From an uncultured Prevotella sp. (GTDB taxonomy: Bacteria > Bacteroidota > Bacteroidia > Bacteroidales > Bacteroidaceae): DNA of 64,000 nucleotides. The stretch is from positions 62,001 through 126,000 of the forward strand of contig USJD01000001.1 in NCBI GenBank assembly GCA_900554835.1, given 5' to 3'. The notes under the pieces were generated by a model, which saw only the letters and a program-made list of their open reading frames with translations, ran no database searches and was not told the origin of the DNA. The position numbers and the translations under genes were made by a program. Below are positions 12,728-21,893 of this stretch, piece after piece. Within the stretch, counting starts at the first letter, position 1. Every line of letters starts with the position of its first letter.

Positions 12728-15559
12728 TTGGCGAAAGCGCAAAAAACACAGCAATTTATATATAAAATTAATTCAAGCTTATTAAAACAAAATAATTGGG
12801 ACTTAAATTTGCCCTTATCAGATGCAAGAAAGATTCCCGGAGTGGTTGTTTCTTTAGCTGACTCACAAATTTTGACTTGGATTAATGAATTAAATGGAAC
12901 AGAAGATTATGATTTTAAAGCAAAACAGATCAAAAAAGAAATAAAAGAGATTAAAAAACAGCCAAATAGTACAGAAAATAAAGAAGAAGTTTCAAAAAAA
13001 TATAAGGATTTATATGAACTACAGTTTAAAAAAGACTATTTGTGCTTAGTAATAGATAAAAAAGGTGATTATGATAGAGCTAATCAGGGGTTTAAAATAA
13101 ATGGCATTCCATATAAACGCCTTATTTGTACGACAAATGGTGTAAAAACATCTAGTGTTGTTTATGCTGCAGATAGATTTGTTGAATATAATGGTAGCAT
13201 GATTAATATTCATGATGAACTAAAAAGGCGCATAGAAAATGGTAGAAATACATCAGTTAAATTGTCTCCTGCTAAATATGGGGCCTACGAATCTCTGGCT
13301 GCAAGTGCTTCTATACCCGTTAGTTGGCCGAGAACTGGGGATAATAAAATTCCCGGAGGTATAATCGTAGTTAAGGATTGCATTGTCCATTTTAAAACTG
13401 ATTTTATAGAGATTGATGATAGCGATCCTACAAAAGAACCAAAAGTTACTGAAAAGCATAATGAAGATTTTGAAAATAATATGTCTGATGGGTGTTCAAT
13501 GATGCTCCCCCATTTGTCAAAAAGATGGAATGGTGAACTGAATGGAGATCCAGAGCATACAATGAGTGGATGTAATATGCGTTGCGCATTCACAAAAGGT
13601 ATGGCTTTGACTTTTGATTTTATAAAATTTGCGGAAGAAGTTGTTGGTGCTTCTGAAAATTGTCCTGAAAAATATTTAATTAAGGATTATTGGGGGCAAG
13701 AAAGAGACATCAGAGATGCAGATTTAATATTGACTGAAAGTCAGCTTAAATTATGCGGAAGTTATTCTTCATGGGAAGATTATTATCAAAAATGTATTGA
13801 AAATAAATATACTTTAAGAGTTACAAAGACTTCTGAAGAAGAAAATGATGATATAAGACAATTAAATTATCAATTTATCCAATCTTTAAACCTTACAGAT
13901 GAGGATATTGATGAGCTTGTCTCCCCTACTGTTAATGAAATAAAAGACATTATGGGGTTAGACCCTCGAAAAAGTATAGCTTATTTATGCGGCAAAGGTT
14001 TGAATGAAAATAATGTTATGAGTGCGGATAATATTGCAAAAGCACTTATGATTGATAAAAATACGATAAATGACCCTTATATTCGCTCAAAAATCAAAAA
14101 AATGATTAATAGGCGCATAAAAGATGCTAAAATTGGGGTTTTGGACTTACATGGCAACTTTCAAATTCTTTCAGGGGACTTATATGCTCTTTGTGAGAGT
14201 ATGTTCGGGTTAGAACCTCATGGGATTTTAGATGCAGGAGAAATTTATAGCAAATATTGGTATGATGAGGGTGTTGATAGAGTGCTTTGTTTTAGAGCTC
14301 CAATGAGCAATGCTCACTCAATAGTGGCTCAGAATATTTGTAAAAAACAAAAAGCTCTTTACTGGTTTCAATATATTGATACCTGTATAGTTGTTAATGG
14401 TTGGGACACTATGCCAGCGGCGCTAAATGGCTTTGATTTTGATGGAGATCTTTTATTTACAACAAATAATGCTCCTTTAATGAGAAGACAAACTAATCTT
14501 CCTGCTTTAAATTGTATACAGACTAAGGCTCCCAAAAAGATTGTGACAGAAGATGATGTAATTGCATCTAATAAGGCTGGATTTGGTAGCAAAATTGGTT
14601 CTATAACAAATAAAATTACTCAAATGACAAGTTTAATGGCAAATTATGCTCCCGGCAGCAAAGAGTACGAAGCTCTTAGATATAGAACTCAATGTGGGCA
14701 GGCATTGCAACAAAGAGAGATTGACAAGGCAAAAGGAATTTTACCTATCCCGATGCCTAAAGAATGGCATAATTATGGAGCAAATATTATTCAATCTGAT
14801 GATTCTGAGGAAATTCAAGAACAAAAACGCTTTAATCAGAGGATTTGTGCTCATAAAAAGCCTTATTTCTTCATATATAACTATGATGCAGAAAGAATTA
14901 ATTATCAAAAATTTATTGAAGAAGCGAACTCAAAATCAACCAGTTTATATGGAATTTCGTTTGAGGAAATGTTAAAATTGGGCGATTTAGATGGTGAAAC
15001 TGAGAAATTTGTTAATTATTGTTCTGCAAAATGCCCAATTGATATGTCCCCTTCTACTATGAATCGTATATGTCATAAAATAGAGAGTGAATTTAAAGAA
15101 AATTTTTCGTGTGAGGATGTTGAATTTGATTATACAATTTATAAATCAAAAAATGATGTAAAAAGAGCTTCGTATGCTGAAATAAAATCCTTGTGCGAAC
15201 ATTATTTAATGGATTTAAAGACCTTGAATAGTAGAAAAGTTAATAATGAAGAAGAAAGAAAAGTACTTTTAGCGGATAAAGATAGACTTCTTGAAACTCT
15301 TGTAGAAGATGTTACCTCTGTTTGTCCTAATGAAGAATCTCTATGTGATATACTTTTAGACATTTGTTATAGCGGCAAGATGAGTAAAAGTATAGTTTGG
15401 GATATTTGTGGAGGACAAATTATTAAAAATATGTTAGAAAAGCATGATTATACTTTGACATATCCTGAAAAATGTGGAGAAGCAGATTTTTGGTGTTGCG
15501 GTACTAAATTTTCTAATAAAACTATAAAAATTGGAGGTGACGGTATAGATGAAGTTTAA
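12728..15559 (+). CDS. single-chain YonO/RdRP-superfamily RNA polymerase (943 aa)
   Basis: Catalytic loop DFDGD at residues 570-574 (GFDFDGDLLF) preceded by RAP...H at 523-530, the same order as RNAP beta' (RAPxxHR ... DFDGD). Further upstream, MSDGC (252-256) and the basic CNMRCAFTKG (282-291) match the first double-psi barrel of eukaryotic silencing RdRPs and of SP-beta YonO. Length is close to YonO. TTG start after GGAGTG. It probably transcribes late phage genes without host sigma factors; DNA as template is inferred. Confidence 0.8.
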   Translation: MAKAQKTQQFIYKINSSLLKQNNWDLNLPLSDARKIPGVVVSLADSQILTWINELNGTEDYDFKAKQIKKEIKEIKKQPNSTENKEEVSKKYKDLYELQFKKDYLCLVIDKKGDYDRANQGFKINGIPYKRLICTTNGVKTSSVVYAADRFVEYNGSMINIHDELKRRIENGRNTSVKLSPAKYGAYESLAASASIPVSWPRTGDNKIPGGIIVVKDCIVHFKTDFIEIDDSDPTKEPKVTEKHNEDFENNMSDGCSMMLPHLSKRWNGELNGDPEHTMSGCNMRCAFTKGMALTFDFIKFAEEVVGASENCPEKYLIKDYWGQERDIRDADLILTESQLKLCGSYSSWEDYYQKCIENKYTLRVTKTSEEENDDIRQLNYQFIQSLNLTDEDIDELVSPTVNEIKDIMGLDPRKSIAYLCGKGLNENNVMSADNIAKALMIDKNTINDPYIRSKIKKMINRRIKDAKIGVLDLHGNFQILSGDLYALCESMFGLEPHGILDAGEIYSKYWYDEGVDRVLCFRAPMSNAHSIVAQNICKKQKALYWFQYIDTCIVVNGWDTMPAALNGFDFDGDLLFTTNNAPLMRRQTNLPALNCIQTKAPKKIVTEDDVIASNKAGFGSKIGSITNKITQMTSLMANYAPGSKEYEALRYRTQCGQALQQREIDKAKGILPIPMPKEWHNYGANIIQSDDSEEIQEQKRFNQRICAHKKPYFFIYNYDAERINYQKFIEEANSKSTSLYGISFEEMLKLGDLDGETEKFVNYCSAKCPIDMSPSTMNRICHKIESEFKENFSCEDVEFDYTIYKSKNDVKRASYAEIKSLCEHYLMDLKTLNSRKVNNEEERKVLLADKDRLLETLVEDVTSVCPNEESLCDILLDICYSGKMSKSIVWDICGGQIIKNMLEKHDYTLTYPEKCGEADFWCCGTKFSNKTIKIGGDGIDEV

Positions 15560-16445
15560 TTTTAATGAAAAAAGTAGAATTTATAACATTATAGAAGATG
15601 GTAATGTTGAAGGGTTAAGTGAAAATAAAGCTATTTGGAATGCCGCAATTTATTATACACAATTAAATCCGGTTGATCCGCAGGACGTGTTCTGGGAAAT
15701 TGTTAAATTTATGGAAAAGCATTATCAAGGGTTTATGTATCAGGGATATGTAAATATTATTAATAAGGATATTAATAAGGCTTATAAATATAGAATCAAG
15801 GATGTCAATCTGATTAATATTACTAAAAAGGAAATGGATAAAATTATGTCCCTTGGTGATATTAAAAAAGAAAAAATTGCATTTGTAGTATTAGCTTTAG
15901 CTAAGTATCAAAATGCTGAGAGTCAAAGAGATAATGATACCTTTTATGCAAAGACCTCTGAAATTTTTAAATTTGCAAGAGTCTCAATACCTGCGAAAGA
16001 AAGAGATCTATATTTTGGATTTGCATATAGAGAAGGAATCCTTAAACAGAATTTTAGTATTGGATATAATGCCTTGACTGCCGCTTTTGTGGATCATGAG
16101 GAGGAAGAAGTTGTTCTTACCCTTGATGAATATGATTATTTAGAGCTTGCTTATGCCTTTTTGAATTATAAGAATGGTGGCTATAAGAGGTGCAAAACTT
16201 GTGGAAGATGGTTTAGGGTAAGAAATAATGCAATGCAATATTGTAGTATTCATAGAGAAAATTATGAGCCAATGGGTATTAAAGAAATTGAATGTATTGA
16301 ATGTGGAACTCATTTTATTGTAGCATCTTCTAATAAGAGAAGCTGTAGATGTGAAGAATGTCAGCATCAAAAGCAGTTAGAGTATCAGAGAAATGCAATG
16401 ATGAAAAATAGAAAGGTTGCAATGAGTGATAATGGAAATTTATAA
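15549..16445 (+). CDS. zinc-finger protein, possible polymerase partner (298 aa)
   Basis: Starts inside the polymerase gene (11-nt overlap; GGAGGTGACGG ribosome site), so translation is coupled. Residues 1-200 are alpha-helical without known motifs. The C-terminus holds CKTCGRW...CSIH and a second cluster CIECGTHF ... CRCEEC, plus a basic tail. The second cluster is shared with the next gene. A role as an initiation or accessory factor of the polymerase is an inference from coupling. Confidence 0.6.
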   Translation: MKFNFNEKSRIYNIIEDGNVEGLSENKAIWNAAIYYTQLNPVDPQDVFWEIVKFMEKHYQGFMYQGYVNIINKDINKAYKYRIKDVNLINITKKEMDKIMSLGDIKKEKIAFVVLALAKYQNAESQRDNDTFYAKTSEIFKFARVSIPAKERDLYFGFAYREGILKQNFSIGYNALTAAFVDHEEEEVVLTLDEYDYLELAYAFLNYKNGGYKRCKTCGRWFRVRNNAMQYCSIHRENYEPMGIKEIECIECGTHFIVASSNKRSCRCEECQHQKQLEYQRNAMMKNRKVAMSDNGNL

Positions 16446-17145
16446 TGACACCTATTGTGTTTATATGCATACCAATAAAATCAATGGTAAAAAATATGTG
16501 GGACAAACGAAATATGGAGACGATCCAAATAAACGTTGGCGTAATGGATTAGGGTATGAATTATCTTCATATTTTTATCATGCTATTCAAAAATATGGTT
16601 GGGATAATTTTGAGCATGAAGTCATTGCTTCAAATTTAACTCAGGAAGAAGCTAATCATTTTGAAGAATTATTAATAGAAAAATTAGAAACTACAAATCC
16701 AGATAAGGGATATAATTTAAAATCTGGTGGAGAGAATCATATTCGTTCTGAGTCTTCTATATTAAAGCAAATTTCTTCTATGCAAAATACAATAAGAAGA
16801 AGACATAAAGAGCAGTCTTTTGAAAAATATCAAGAAAGATTTAATAATGGAGATCCTGCCATAAGAAAGTGTTCACAATGCGGAGCATTATTTGAAATTA
16901 AATTAAAGTGGAACAAACTTCATACTAAGATGATTCCATATTCTAATAAAATTAAAAAATGTGAAGATTGCAGAAAGTGTGTGCCAGCTCAAAATAAAGT
17001 GATTGTTTGCATTGATTGTGGAATTGATGTAGTTATTAATCCATTGGCAACAGCAACTTGTAGATGTGAAAAATGTCAAACGGAGCATAACAAATTGATT
17101 AATAGAGAGAGACAAAAGCGATGGTACAATAAAAATGTGAAGTGA
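16432..17145 (+). CDS. GIY-YIG endonuclease with C-terminal zinc fingers (237 aa)
   Basis: YCVYMHTNKINGKKYVGQT at residues 6-24 is the GIY-YIG core, with the Arg of KRWRNG and Glu of ANHFEELLIEKL as expected catalytic residues. The C-terminus has KCSQCG..., CEDC and a CIDCG ... CRCEKC finger homologous to that of the upstream gene. A GTG at 16426 is an alternative start. Probably a homing endonuclease inserted after the polymerase module. Confidence 0.75.
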   Translation: MEIYNDTYCVYMHTNKINGKKYVGQTKYGDDPNKRWRNGLGYELSSYFYHAIQKYGWDNFEHEVIASNLTQEEANHFEELLIEKLETTNPDKGYNLKSGGENHIRSESSILKQISSMQNTIRRRHKEQSFEKYQERFNNGDPAIRKCSQCGALFEIKLKWNKLHTKMIPYSNKIKKCEDCRKCVPAQNKVIVCIDCGIDVVINPLATATCRCEKCQTEHNKLINRERQKRWYNKNVK

Positions 17146-17156
17146 TTTGTCAATTC

Positions 17157-17172
17157 GACAGCACAAAATTAA
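17157..17172 (+). promoter_or_regulatory. dispersed motif copy GACAGCACAAAATTAA
   Basis: Plus-strand counterpart of the minus-strand copies at 3248-3263 and 4102-4117. It immediately precedes a 15-bp hairpin. Confidence 0.55.
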
Positions 17173-17226
17173 TGTCAAAAATGCAAGGTATTCTCTTGCA
17201 TTTTTGGCACTTTAGCTAACTAAAGT
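17173..17226 (+). terminator. strong intrinsic terminator and a second hairpin
   Basis: TGTCAAAAATGCAAG pairs with CTTGCATTTTTGGCA (15 bp, one G-U). The T-run is in the descending arm, so it could work on both strands. ACTTTAG-CTAA-CTAAAGT (17209-17226) follows. It separates the polymerase block from the ClpP operon. Confidence 0.6.
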
Positions 17227-17299
17227 TGGGGCAAAATAGTAATGATATAAGGATATGCCTTGTATTAAACTAATAAAAACAATAACGGAGGTACAAAGA

Positions 17300-17926
17300 A
17301 TGGACGAACTATTAAGTAATGTATTGGTGGGAGTTCCTGAACCTATTGCGAATCTACAATTACCTGATCCAAATCTCAGGGATTACTATAGGGATGAGCA
17401 AGATAGAATTTATTGGCTAGATAGTCAGATTTCTGATAATAGTCTTGATCTTGTAGAATTTATTATGAAATGCAACAAAGAAGATGCTGGTAAATCTGCG
17501 GAAGAAAGAAAACGTATTCTTGTTATGATAGATTCCCCCGGTGGTTCAGTCGAGTGTGAACAGTCAATAATTGGAGCAATGAGAATTAGTCAGACTCCTG
17601 TTTGGACATGCGTATATTGCACAGCATATTCTGCTGCAGCAGATATACTTACATGTGGACATAAGCGTTTAGCTCTTCCCGGTACTGCTGTAATGTTTCA
17701 TGCGGGTTCTGGAAGGTACGAAGGTACTCAGGCACAGATTGAATCAGCTAAGAACTTTTTTGATAAGATGAATAAGAGTATTAATGAGTACGTCTATAGT
17801 AGGACAAATTTTGATACGAAGATGAAGAATAAGCTTAAGAAGGATGACGTTTATATGAATGAAGAAGATGCATTAACTAATGGGGTAATCGATGGAATTA
17901 TTAAGTCATTCGATGAACTATTTTAA
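17300..17926 (+). CDS. ClpP-like serine protease (208 aa)
   Basis: Contains MIDSPGGSVECEQSIIGAM, a serine within CTAYSAAADIL, a histidine in VMFHAG, and DDVYMNEEDALTNGVID, the ClpP/SppA order of Ser-His-Asp. An upstream ATG (17255) exists but GGAGG precedes the ATG at 17300. It begins an operon with PhoH, HU and phosphoesterase genes. It may process phage proteins or alter the host proteome. A head-maturation role is less likely since another protease lies beside the capsid genes. Confidence 0.75.
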   Translation: MDELLSNVLVGVPEPIANLQLPDPNLRDYYRDEQDRIYWLDSQISDNSLDLVEFIMKCNKEDAGKSAEERKRILVMIDSPGGSVECEQSIIGAMRISQTPVWTCVYCTAYSAAADILTCGHKRLALPGTAVMFHAGSGRYEGTQAQIESAKNFFDKMNKSINEYVYSRTNFDTKMKNKLKKDDVYMNEEDALTNGVIDGIIKSFDELF

Positions 17927-17943
17927 TGCAAGGGAGGGTTTGT

Positions 17944-18654
17944 ATGGCTACAAAGAAAAAGGCTGTTACAAATGAGCATGGCGAAGCACCAAAGAATATA
18001 AATGAACATCCGTTTTATGGATTAATGTTAGATGATGAACAAAAAGAATTTGTAAATGCTATTTTAAATCCAGATAAATTAATTGTTTTTGCAAATGCAA
18101 GAGCTGGTACTGGTAAGACACTTATGGCAGTAGCGGCAGCGAATCTTTTGGTTCAGCATGGAGAATATGATGGAATAGTATATATAGTTAGTCCTGTACA
18201 GGAGGCTAAACTTGGATTCCTTCCCGGTAGTGTGGATGAAAAAATTTCTATTTATACCGCTCCATTGTATGATGCTTTAGTAAAGCTTGGGATTAATCCC
18301 TATACTACGGTTATTCAAGAGGGCGTAGAAAATCAAAAGAATGGAACCGCTTATATTGATTGCATTTCTCATGTTTATTTAAGAGGTTGTAATTTAGAAA
18401 ATAAGGTGATTATAATTGAAGAAAGTCAGAATATGTATCTTGATGAATTAAAGAAAGTGTTAACAAGAATTTCTGATACTTCTAAGACAATTGTTATTGG
18501 ACATAGTGGGCAATGCGATCTATATTATCACCCTGAAAATAGTGGGTTTGTTAGATATATAGAACATTATAGAAATGAACCTTATGCTCAGATATGCAAT
18601 CTAACTATAAATCATAGAGGCATTGTGAGTACTAAAGCGGATGAATTGGAATAA
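17944..18654 (+). CDS. PhoH-like ATPase (236 aa)
   Basis: Walker A GRAGTGKTLMA (near residue 53), Walker B VIIIEESQN, and a conserved TRIS...IGHSGQ segment are typical of PhoH-family proteins, common in phages. Start chosen at 17944 because AGGGAGGG lies just before it. PhoH proteins are ATPases linked to RNA handling and stress; the phage role is unknown. Confidence 0.8.
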   Translation: MATKKKAVTNEHGEAPKNINEHPFYGLMLDDEQKEFVNAILNPDKLIVFANARAGTGKTLMAVAAANLLVQHGEYDGIVYIVSPVQEAKLGFLPGSVDEKISIYTAPLYDALVKLGINPYTTVIQEGVENQKNGTAYIDCISHVYLRGCNLENKVIIIEESQNMYLDELKKVLTRISDTSKTIVIGHSGQCDLYYHPENSGFVRYIEHYRNEPYAQICNLTINHRGIVSTKADELE

Positions 18655-18671
18655 ATAGGAGGAACAAGAAA

Positions 18672-18857
18672 ATGAGTAAAGCAGCATTTAGTCGTAAATA
18701 TACTTTGAATGCCACGGGCATTCTTTCAATAGAAGATGATATTGTCGCAATAGAGAATCCTGATACTGGAGAACTCATACCTCTATCTGATTTAATGGCT
18801 GATTTTAAAGACAAGACTTGTAAACTCAGTCTGAATTATGATGAAGACTATGAGTAA
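18672..18857 (+). CDS. hypothetical protein (61 aa)
   Basis: MSKAAFSRKYTLNATGILSI opens a small beta-rich protein (EDDIVAIENPDTGELIPL). AGGAGG is 7 nt before the ATG. Lies between PhoH and HU genes in one operon. No family recognised. Confidence 0.6.
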   Translation: MSKAAFSRKYTLNATGILSIEDDIVAIENPDTGELIPLSDLMADFKDKTCKLSLNYDEDYE

Positions 18858-18871
18858 GGCGGTGTACATAG

Positions 18872-19168
18872 ATGATCCTAAAAAAGAAAGATATTGTTGA
18901 TGAGTTAAGCAAGAGAACTAAATTTTATAAGAACTCAACAGAACGTTTTGTAAGTGCTCTTGAAGATATGATTATTGAATATCTTAATCAGGCAGAGGTA
19001 GATGATAATGTTGAAATTCAAATTGCTAAGGGGTTAATAATAGGGTCACGTAGAGTTCCTGAGCATGAGGCAAAAGATCCTAGAAATCAGGATGATGTTA
19101 TTGTTCCTGAGAGAGTCCTCCCCTACGCAAGATTTACAGATACCTTTAAGCAAAAAATAAACGAGTGA
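18872..19168 (+). CDS. HU/IHF-like nucleoid protein (98 aa)
   Basis: The N-terminal half (KKKDIVDELSKRTKFYKNST, ALEDMIIEYL) gives the two dimerisation helices of HU. The C-terminal half keeps the DNA-arm pattern with KDPRNQ where HU has RNPxTG, and ends VLPYARFTDTFKQKIN like HU's FKPGKxLKxxVN. A divergent HU that likely bends or packs phage DNA. GGCGGTG is the ribosome site. Confidence 0.75.
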   Translation: MILKKKDIVDELSKRTKFYKNSTERFVSALEDMIIEYLNQAEVDDNVEIQIAKGLIIGSRRVPEHEAKDPRNQDDVIVPERVLPYARFTDTFKQKINE

Positions 19169-19179
19169 GAGGTATAAAT

Positions 19180-20373
19180 ATGGAATATAAGAGATTTGAG
19201 AATGAAGCAGAAGATTCGTATATTTTAAGGATATGTGAGATGAAGCAAACTCAGGGCTGGACGTGGCAAGACATCGCGGATATTTTGAATGATGCTCTTG
19301 GACATAATTTTGATGAGAGCAGATATAGAAAGCAGTATCAATCTTACTCTAAAATGCTTGAGGCTAATGAGGACAAGATTTTTACTGATGATGAATACCT
19401 GAAGAAAATTCGTGAAGAAAAAGATGAATTATATAAAGCCAAGAAACAGTTTCAAGACCAAAGGCGTGAATATAATAAGATTCTTGCCATGGACGCACGT
19501 TCTGACCATTTAACGGAAGAGCTTATCAAGGCTGCGAATAGATTAAATTCTGAAAAGCAACTCGGGATGGATAATGTAAGTTTTTATATGAATTCTGAGA
19601 ATGATGCAGTTCTTTGCTTGACGGATTGGCACTATGGAATGGTGACTGATAATATTTGGAATAAATTTGATGTGGCTACATGTGTTGAAAGAGTTAATAC
19701 GTTGTGTGCGAAGTGCAAGGAGTATTTAAGCTTACATAATGTGAATAGGCTTCATGTTCTATTGCTTGGAGATTTTATTTCAGGGGCAATTCATTCAACG
19801 GTTAGGGTTGCTTCTGAGGAAGATTGTTGTGACCAGTTGATTCATGTTACTGAATTGATTGCAGAATTTATTGATGAAGTTTCGACTAAAGTTAATGAAG
19901 TTCATGTCTATTCTACTTATGGCAATCATGCAAGAACTGTGCAGAAGAAAGACGATAGTATTCATTCAGATAATATGGAGAAAGTCATTCCTTGGTGGCT
20001 TAATCAAAGATTTATAAATAGCAAAAAGGTATTTATACAAAGCAATGATTTTTATGAGTTTATTTATTTGAATGTTCTTGGACATGATATTATTGGTGTT
20101 CATGGTGATTTAGATAGGTTTGAAAAGATAGGCATGGATATGCATACATTATTCCATAAGCAATATGGGTTTGATGTTGAATATACATTTAGTGGAGATA
20201 AGCATCATCTTGACTCAAATGACCCTTATGGCATAGAGAATGTGTTGGTCAGATCATTATGTGGTACTGATAATTATGCAAATAATAAGAGACTATACTC
20301 TAAAGCTGGACAAACTTTATGTATTTTTAATCAGGAAGATGGTAAGGTTTGTACTTATAACATAGCATTTTAA
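19180..20373 (+). CDS. calcineurin-like metallophosphoesterase with N-terminal HTH (397 aa)
   Basis: Residues 20-55 (GWTWQDIADILNDALGHNFD) resemble a helix-turn-helix; a coiled segment follows to about 100. The catalytic part shows the metal-binding motifs in order: DWHYG, LLGDFISG, YGNHAR, GVHGDLDR and SGDKHH. Similar proteins in Gram-positive phages lie just before the terminase genes. Start chosen after GAGAGG. It may act on DNA ends or cyclic nucleotides; substrate unknown. Confidence 0.75.
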   Translation: MEYKRFENEAEDSYILRICEMKQTQGWTWQDIADILNDALGHNFDESRYRKQYQSYSKMLEANEDKIFTDDEYLKKIREEKDELYKAKKQFQDQRREYNKILAMDARSDHLTEELIKAANRLNSEKQLGMDNVSFYMNSENDAVLCLTDWHYGMVTDNIWNKFDVATCVERVNTLCAKCKEYLSLHNVNRLHVLLLGDFISGAIHSTVRVASEEDCCDQLIHVTELIAEFIDEVSTKVNEVHVYSTYGNHARTVQKKDDSIHSDNMEKVIPWWLNQRFINSKKVFIQSNDFYEFIYLNVLGHDIIGVHGDLDRFEKIGMDMHTLFHKQYGFDVEYTFSGDKHHLDSNDPYGIENVLVRSLCGTDNYANNKRLYSKAGQTLCIFNQEDGKVCTYNIAF

Positions 20374-20374
20374 T

Positions 20375-20390
20375 ACAATACAAAATTATT
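20375..20390 (+). promoter_or_regulatory. dispersed motif copy ACAATACAAAATTATT
   Basis: Starts 2 nt after the phosphoesterase stop and directly precedes the terminator at 20395. Confidence 0.5.
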
Positions 20391-20394
20391 TATT

Positions 20395-20428
20395 CGGCAG
20401 TAATTATACTTTACTGCCGTTTTGTTAT
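20395..20428 (+). terminator. intrinsic terminator
   Basis: CGGCAGTA, 9-nt loop, TACTGCCG, then TTTTGTTAT. Ends the ClpP-PhoH-HU-phosphoesterase operon. Confidence 0.7.
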
Positions 20429-20450
20429 ATTGAAAGGAAGAAAAAGACAA

Positions 20451-20648
20451 ATGGAAGAAAAGAAAGCAAAATTGATATTTAATGCTGGGCTATGTAGAGC
20501 CCTTCTGAAGCGTAATTGTAATCTTATTGATATAAAACCAGATAGGGATAACCCTGTTAAGAGTGTTTTTGTCTTTGAGAGAAATGAAACTTTTGAAAAG
20601 GCATTTGCAGAAATTAATGATGAATTAAAGGCTAAAGAGGCAGAATAA
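20451..20648 (+). CDS. hypothetical protein (65 aa)
   Basis: MEEKKAKLIFNAGLCRALLK; a small alpha/beta protein with VFVFERNETFEKAF near the end, a pattern seen in small phage proteins next to terminases. Start at the ATG after AAAGGAAG; a TTG 21 nt upstream is less likely. Function unknown. Confidence 0.6.
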   Translation: MEEKKAKLIFNAGLCRALLKRNCNLIDIKPDRDNPVKSVFVFERNETFEKAFAEINDELKAKEAE

Positions 20649-20687
20649 TGCCTCTTTAAAAAATACTAAACGAAGGGAGGAAGAGCG

Positions 20688-21893
20688 ATGGCACCAAGAA
20701 ATCCTAGTAAAAGGGCTACTCCTAAAAGAGAAGAAAAGAAAAAATATTTATGCCCATATTGCAATAAGGAAAAGGTAGAAACTGAGTTTTATATGAGCTC
20801 AGATCCACTTGTAATGACTGGCAAAACTACAATGTGTAAAGATTGTGCAGAGAAAATAGCCAGAAATTGGGATTCCCGTACCAAAGAATATCATGATTGT
20901 ACTAAAGCTTCTGTGCAAGAAGCACTTGAACGTTTGGATAAACCATTTTTAGATAAAATATGGGATTCTAGTTATTTTGAGTATATTAACGATGATTCTG
21001 GCCTGAAACGTACTAATATATGGGCTGCATATATTAAAAATATTGGAATGAAACAATATATTGGCTTGCGCTGGAGAGATGGAGACTTGTTTACGTCTTA
21101 TAAAGAGTCAGCTCTTAAACAGGCTCGTCAGGAAGTGCAAAATGATGATGTTCCTAAGTCACAAGAAATTAGTGAAGAGTATGAAAAAAATAGAGCTGAT
21201 GTAATAAGGTTGCTTGGTTATGATCCATTCGAGCATGAGCAAGAAGAAGATAAACCATTACTCTACTCTCAATTAATTGGCTATTTGGATTTAGGGGGAG
21301 ACAATGAAGATATGATGAGAACATCTTCTGCTATTACTATTGTTAGAGGATTTTCTCAACAAGCAAAGCTTGATGATATGATTGCCAAGGCAATGGCTTC
21401 CCCAAATGTTTCTAATAAATCTGGCGAAATTAAATCCTATTTGGATTCTAAACAAAAAGTTAGTGCTACTATTTCTCAGCTTGCAGAACAGAGCTGCCTT
21501 AGTCTTAAGCATAATAAAAATGCTAGTAAAGGAGAAAATACCTTTACAGGTAAAGTTAAAAAGCTTAAGGAAATTAATTTAAGAGAGGCAGAAGTTAATG
21601 CATTTGATATTGGAACAGCCGAGGGTATGAGACAGGTTGCTGATATTAGCAATGCTTCTATTATGAAACAAATTGCTCTTGATGAAAATGATTATACTGA
21701 AATGCTGGCAACACAGAGAGAGATGATTACTAAACTTCAAGAAAAAGCAGATTCTAATGAAGAAAAAGCAAGGATTTTACTTCGTGAGAATTTAGATTTA
21801 AAGAAATATATAGAAGAACAAGGTATTGATATTAGTGGTATGTGTTCAAATGATACTATTTTGTATGAAGATGAAACTGAGGTGGTTGAATGA
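20688..21893 (+). CDS. putative terminase small subunit, zinc-finger type (401 aa)
   Basis: Begins with a basic tail (MAPRNPSKRATPKREEKKKY) and a CPYCNK...CKDC zinc finger. The middle is helical and the last 80 residues form a coiled coil (MLATQREMITKLQEKADSNE). The stop overlaps the start of the large terminase gene (ATGA), the usual place for the small subunit. It is longer than typical small terminases, so this is a positional call. Confidence 0.6.
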   Translation: MAPRNPSKRATPKREEKKKYLCPYCNKEKVETEFYMSSDPLVMTGKTTMCKDCAEKIARNWDSRTKEYHDCTKASVQEALERLDKPFLDKIWDSSYFEYINDDSGLKRTNIWAAYIKNIGMKQYIGLRWRDGDLFTSYKESALKQARQEVQNDDVPKSQEISEEYEKNRADVIRLLGYDPFEHEQEEDKPLLYSQLIGYLDLGGDNEDMMRTSSAITIVRGFSQQAKLDDMIAKAMASPNVSNKSGEIKSYLDSKQKVSATISQLAEQSCLSLKHNKNASKGENTFTGKVKKLKEINLREAEVNAFDIGTAEGMRQVADISNASIMKQIALDENDYTEMLATQREMITKLQEKADSNEEKARILLRENLDLKKYIEEQGIDISGMCSNDTILYEDETEVVE

